Assembly: GCA_019636345.1 (NCBI GenBank)
Contig: JAHBXQ010000011.1
Coordinates: 1 to 64,000, forward strand
Source of the DNA: Pirellulales bacterium
GTDB lineage: Bacteria; Planctomycetota; Planctomycetia; Pirellulales; Lacipirellulaceae
Reading direction: 5' to 3'
Length of the DNA stretch: 64,000 nt
The position numbers and the translations under genes are program-made. Shown one piece after another: positions 63,748 to 64,000 of this stretch (positions are counted from its first letter, which is position 1; every line of letters starts with the position of its first letter). Under the pieces are notes generated by a model. The model saw only the letters and a program-made list of their open reading frames with translations. It made no database searches and had not been told where the DNA came from.

Positions 63748-64000
63748 ATGAAGGTCAAAGTCGGAGTTGTCGGCGTCGGGTCCGACTGGGAGTCGCGGCG
63801 ATTGCCGGCGTTGCGGGCGTTGCCGGACCGATTCGAAGTACGGGCCGTGTGCGACCCGGTCGGCCACCGTGCCGCCCAGGCCGCCCGCACGTTGCAGGCC
63901 GACGTTCATGACGGATTCCGGACGTTGATCGCGCGGGACGACGTCGAGGCGATTTTGCTGTTCGCCGACGAGTGGTACGGCGCGCTGCCGCTTTACGCAG
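63748..64000 (+). CDS. Gfo/Idh/MocA family oxidoreductase, N-terminal part (cut by window edge)
   Basis: The first 84 codons of a gene that leaves the window at 64000. The start is the ATG at 63748. The N-terminus is a Rossmann strand-loop, VKVGVVGVGSDWESRRL, which has the GxGxxx pattern of NAD(P) binding, then an FEVRAVCD strand and the typical TLIARDDVEAILL segment. The family oxidises or reduces sugars and related polyols. The catalytic part is outside the window. Unlike the relative at 16026, it has no TAT signal and appears cytoplasmic. Confidence 0.8.
   Translation, partial: MKVKVGVVGVGSDWESRRLPALRALPDRFEVRAVCDPVGHRAAQAARTLQADVHDGFRTLIARDDVEAILLFADEWYGALPLYA

Overview
The window is high-GC bacterial DNA that reads as a member of the Planctomycetota, most likely the Pirellulales/Lacipirellulaceae neighbourhood. 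The reasons are the gene content and style: a PEP-CTERM protein, a DoxX gene next to a TAT-exported Gfo/Idh/MocA oxidoreductase, giant PQQ-type beta-propeller proteins, prenyltransferase-like repeat proteins, several HtrA/PDZ proteins, eukaryote-like Ser/Thr kinases, futalosine-pathway menaquinone genes, and few Shine-Dalgarno sites. No rRNA, CRISPR array, phage or complete insertion sequence was seen. The assignment is an inference, because there is no marker rRNA.

Layout. 1-0.5 kb: the tail of a transposase. 0.5-9.2 kb: a small secreted protein (-), then queG, mqnA, mqnC, an NatA-type ATPase, an NatB-type permease fused to a CPBP protease, and an amidohydrolase, all +. 9.3-14.6 kb (-): a secreted hypothetical protein, a PAQR/hemolysin III protein, a Ser/Thr kinase and a D-2-hydroxyacid dehydrogenase. 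14.8-20.8 kb (+): DoxX, a TAT-exported oxidoreductase, a repeat-built PEP-CTERM protein and a secreted TPR protein. 20.8-39.4 kb (-): an eleven-gene run starting with MoxR ATPase, DUF58, BatA-like VWA and a second VWA protein, then a DUF4175-like protein, a coiled-coil protein, two secreted proteins and three consecutive HtrA-like proteins, of which only the first keeps its catalytic triad. 39.5-45.2 kb (-): a prenyltransferase-repeat protein and a 1,535-residue propeller protein. 45.8-48.0 kb: HU, a tandem universal stress protein and tRNA-Phe. 48.5-60.4 kb (+): a second prenyltransferase-repeat protein, a TonB-like anchored protein, ExbB, two ExbD, a TPR/propeller protein, a solute-binding-protein-like protein and a secreted protein. 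60.5-64 kb: a Ser/Thr kinase (-), an RluA-type pseudouridine synthase (-), Maf (+) and the start of another Gfo/Idh oxidoreductase (+).

How the genes work together. mqnA and mqnC make two steps of the futalosine route to menaquinone, and the amidohydrolase downstream could be its deaminase. The MoxR/DUF58/VWA genes form a Bat-like envelope module, and here it runs into a row of one live and two dead HtrA-like proteins. The ExbB/ExbD/ExbD genes form a proton-driven envelope motor, set among large secreted or anchored proteins. These two runs, the 18.5-kb MoxR-to-pseudo-HtrA run and the 12-kb ExbBD-propeller run, are the best candidates for poorly described systems in the window.
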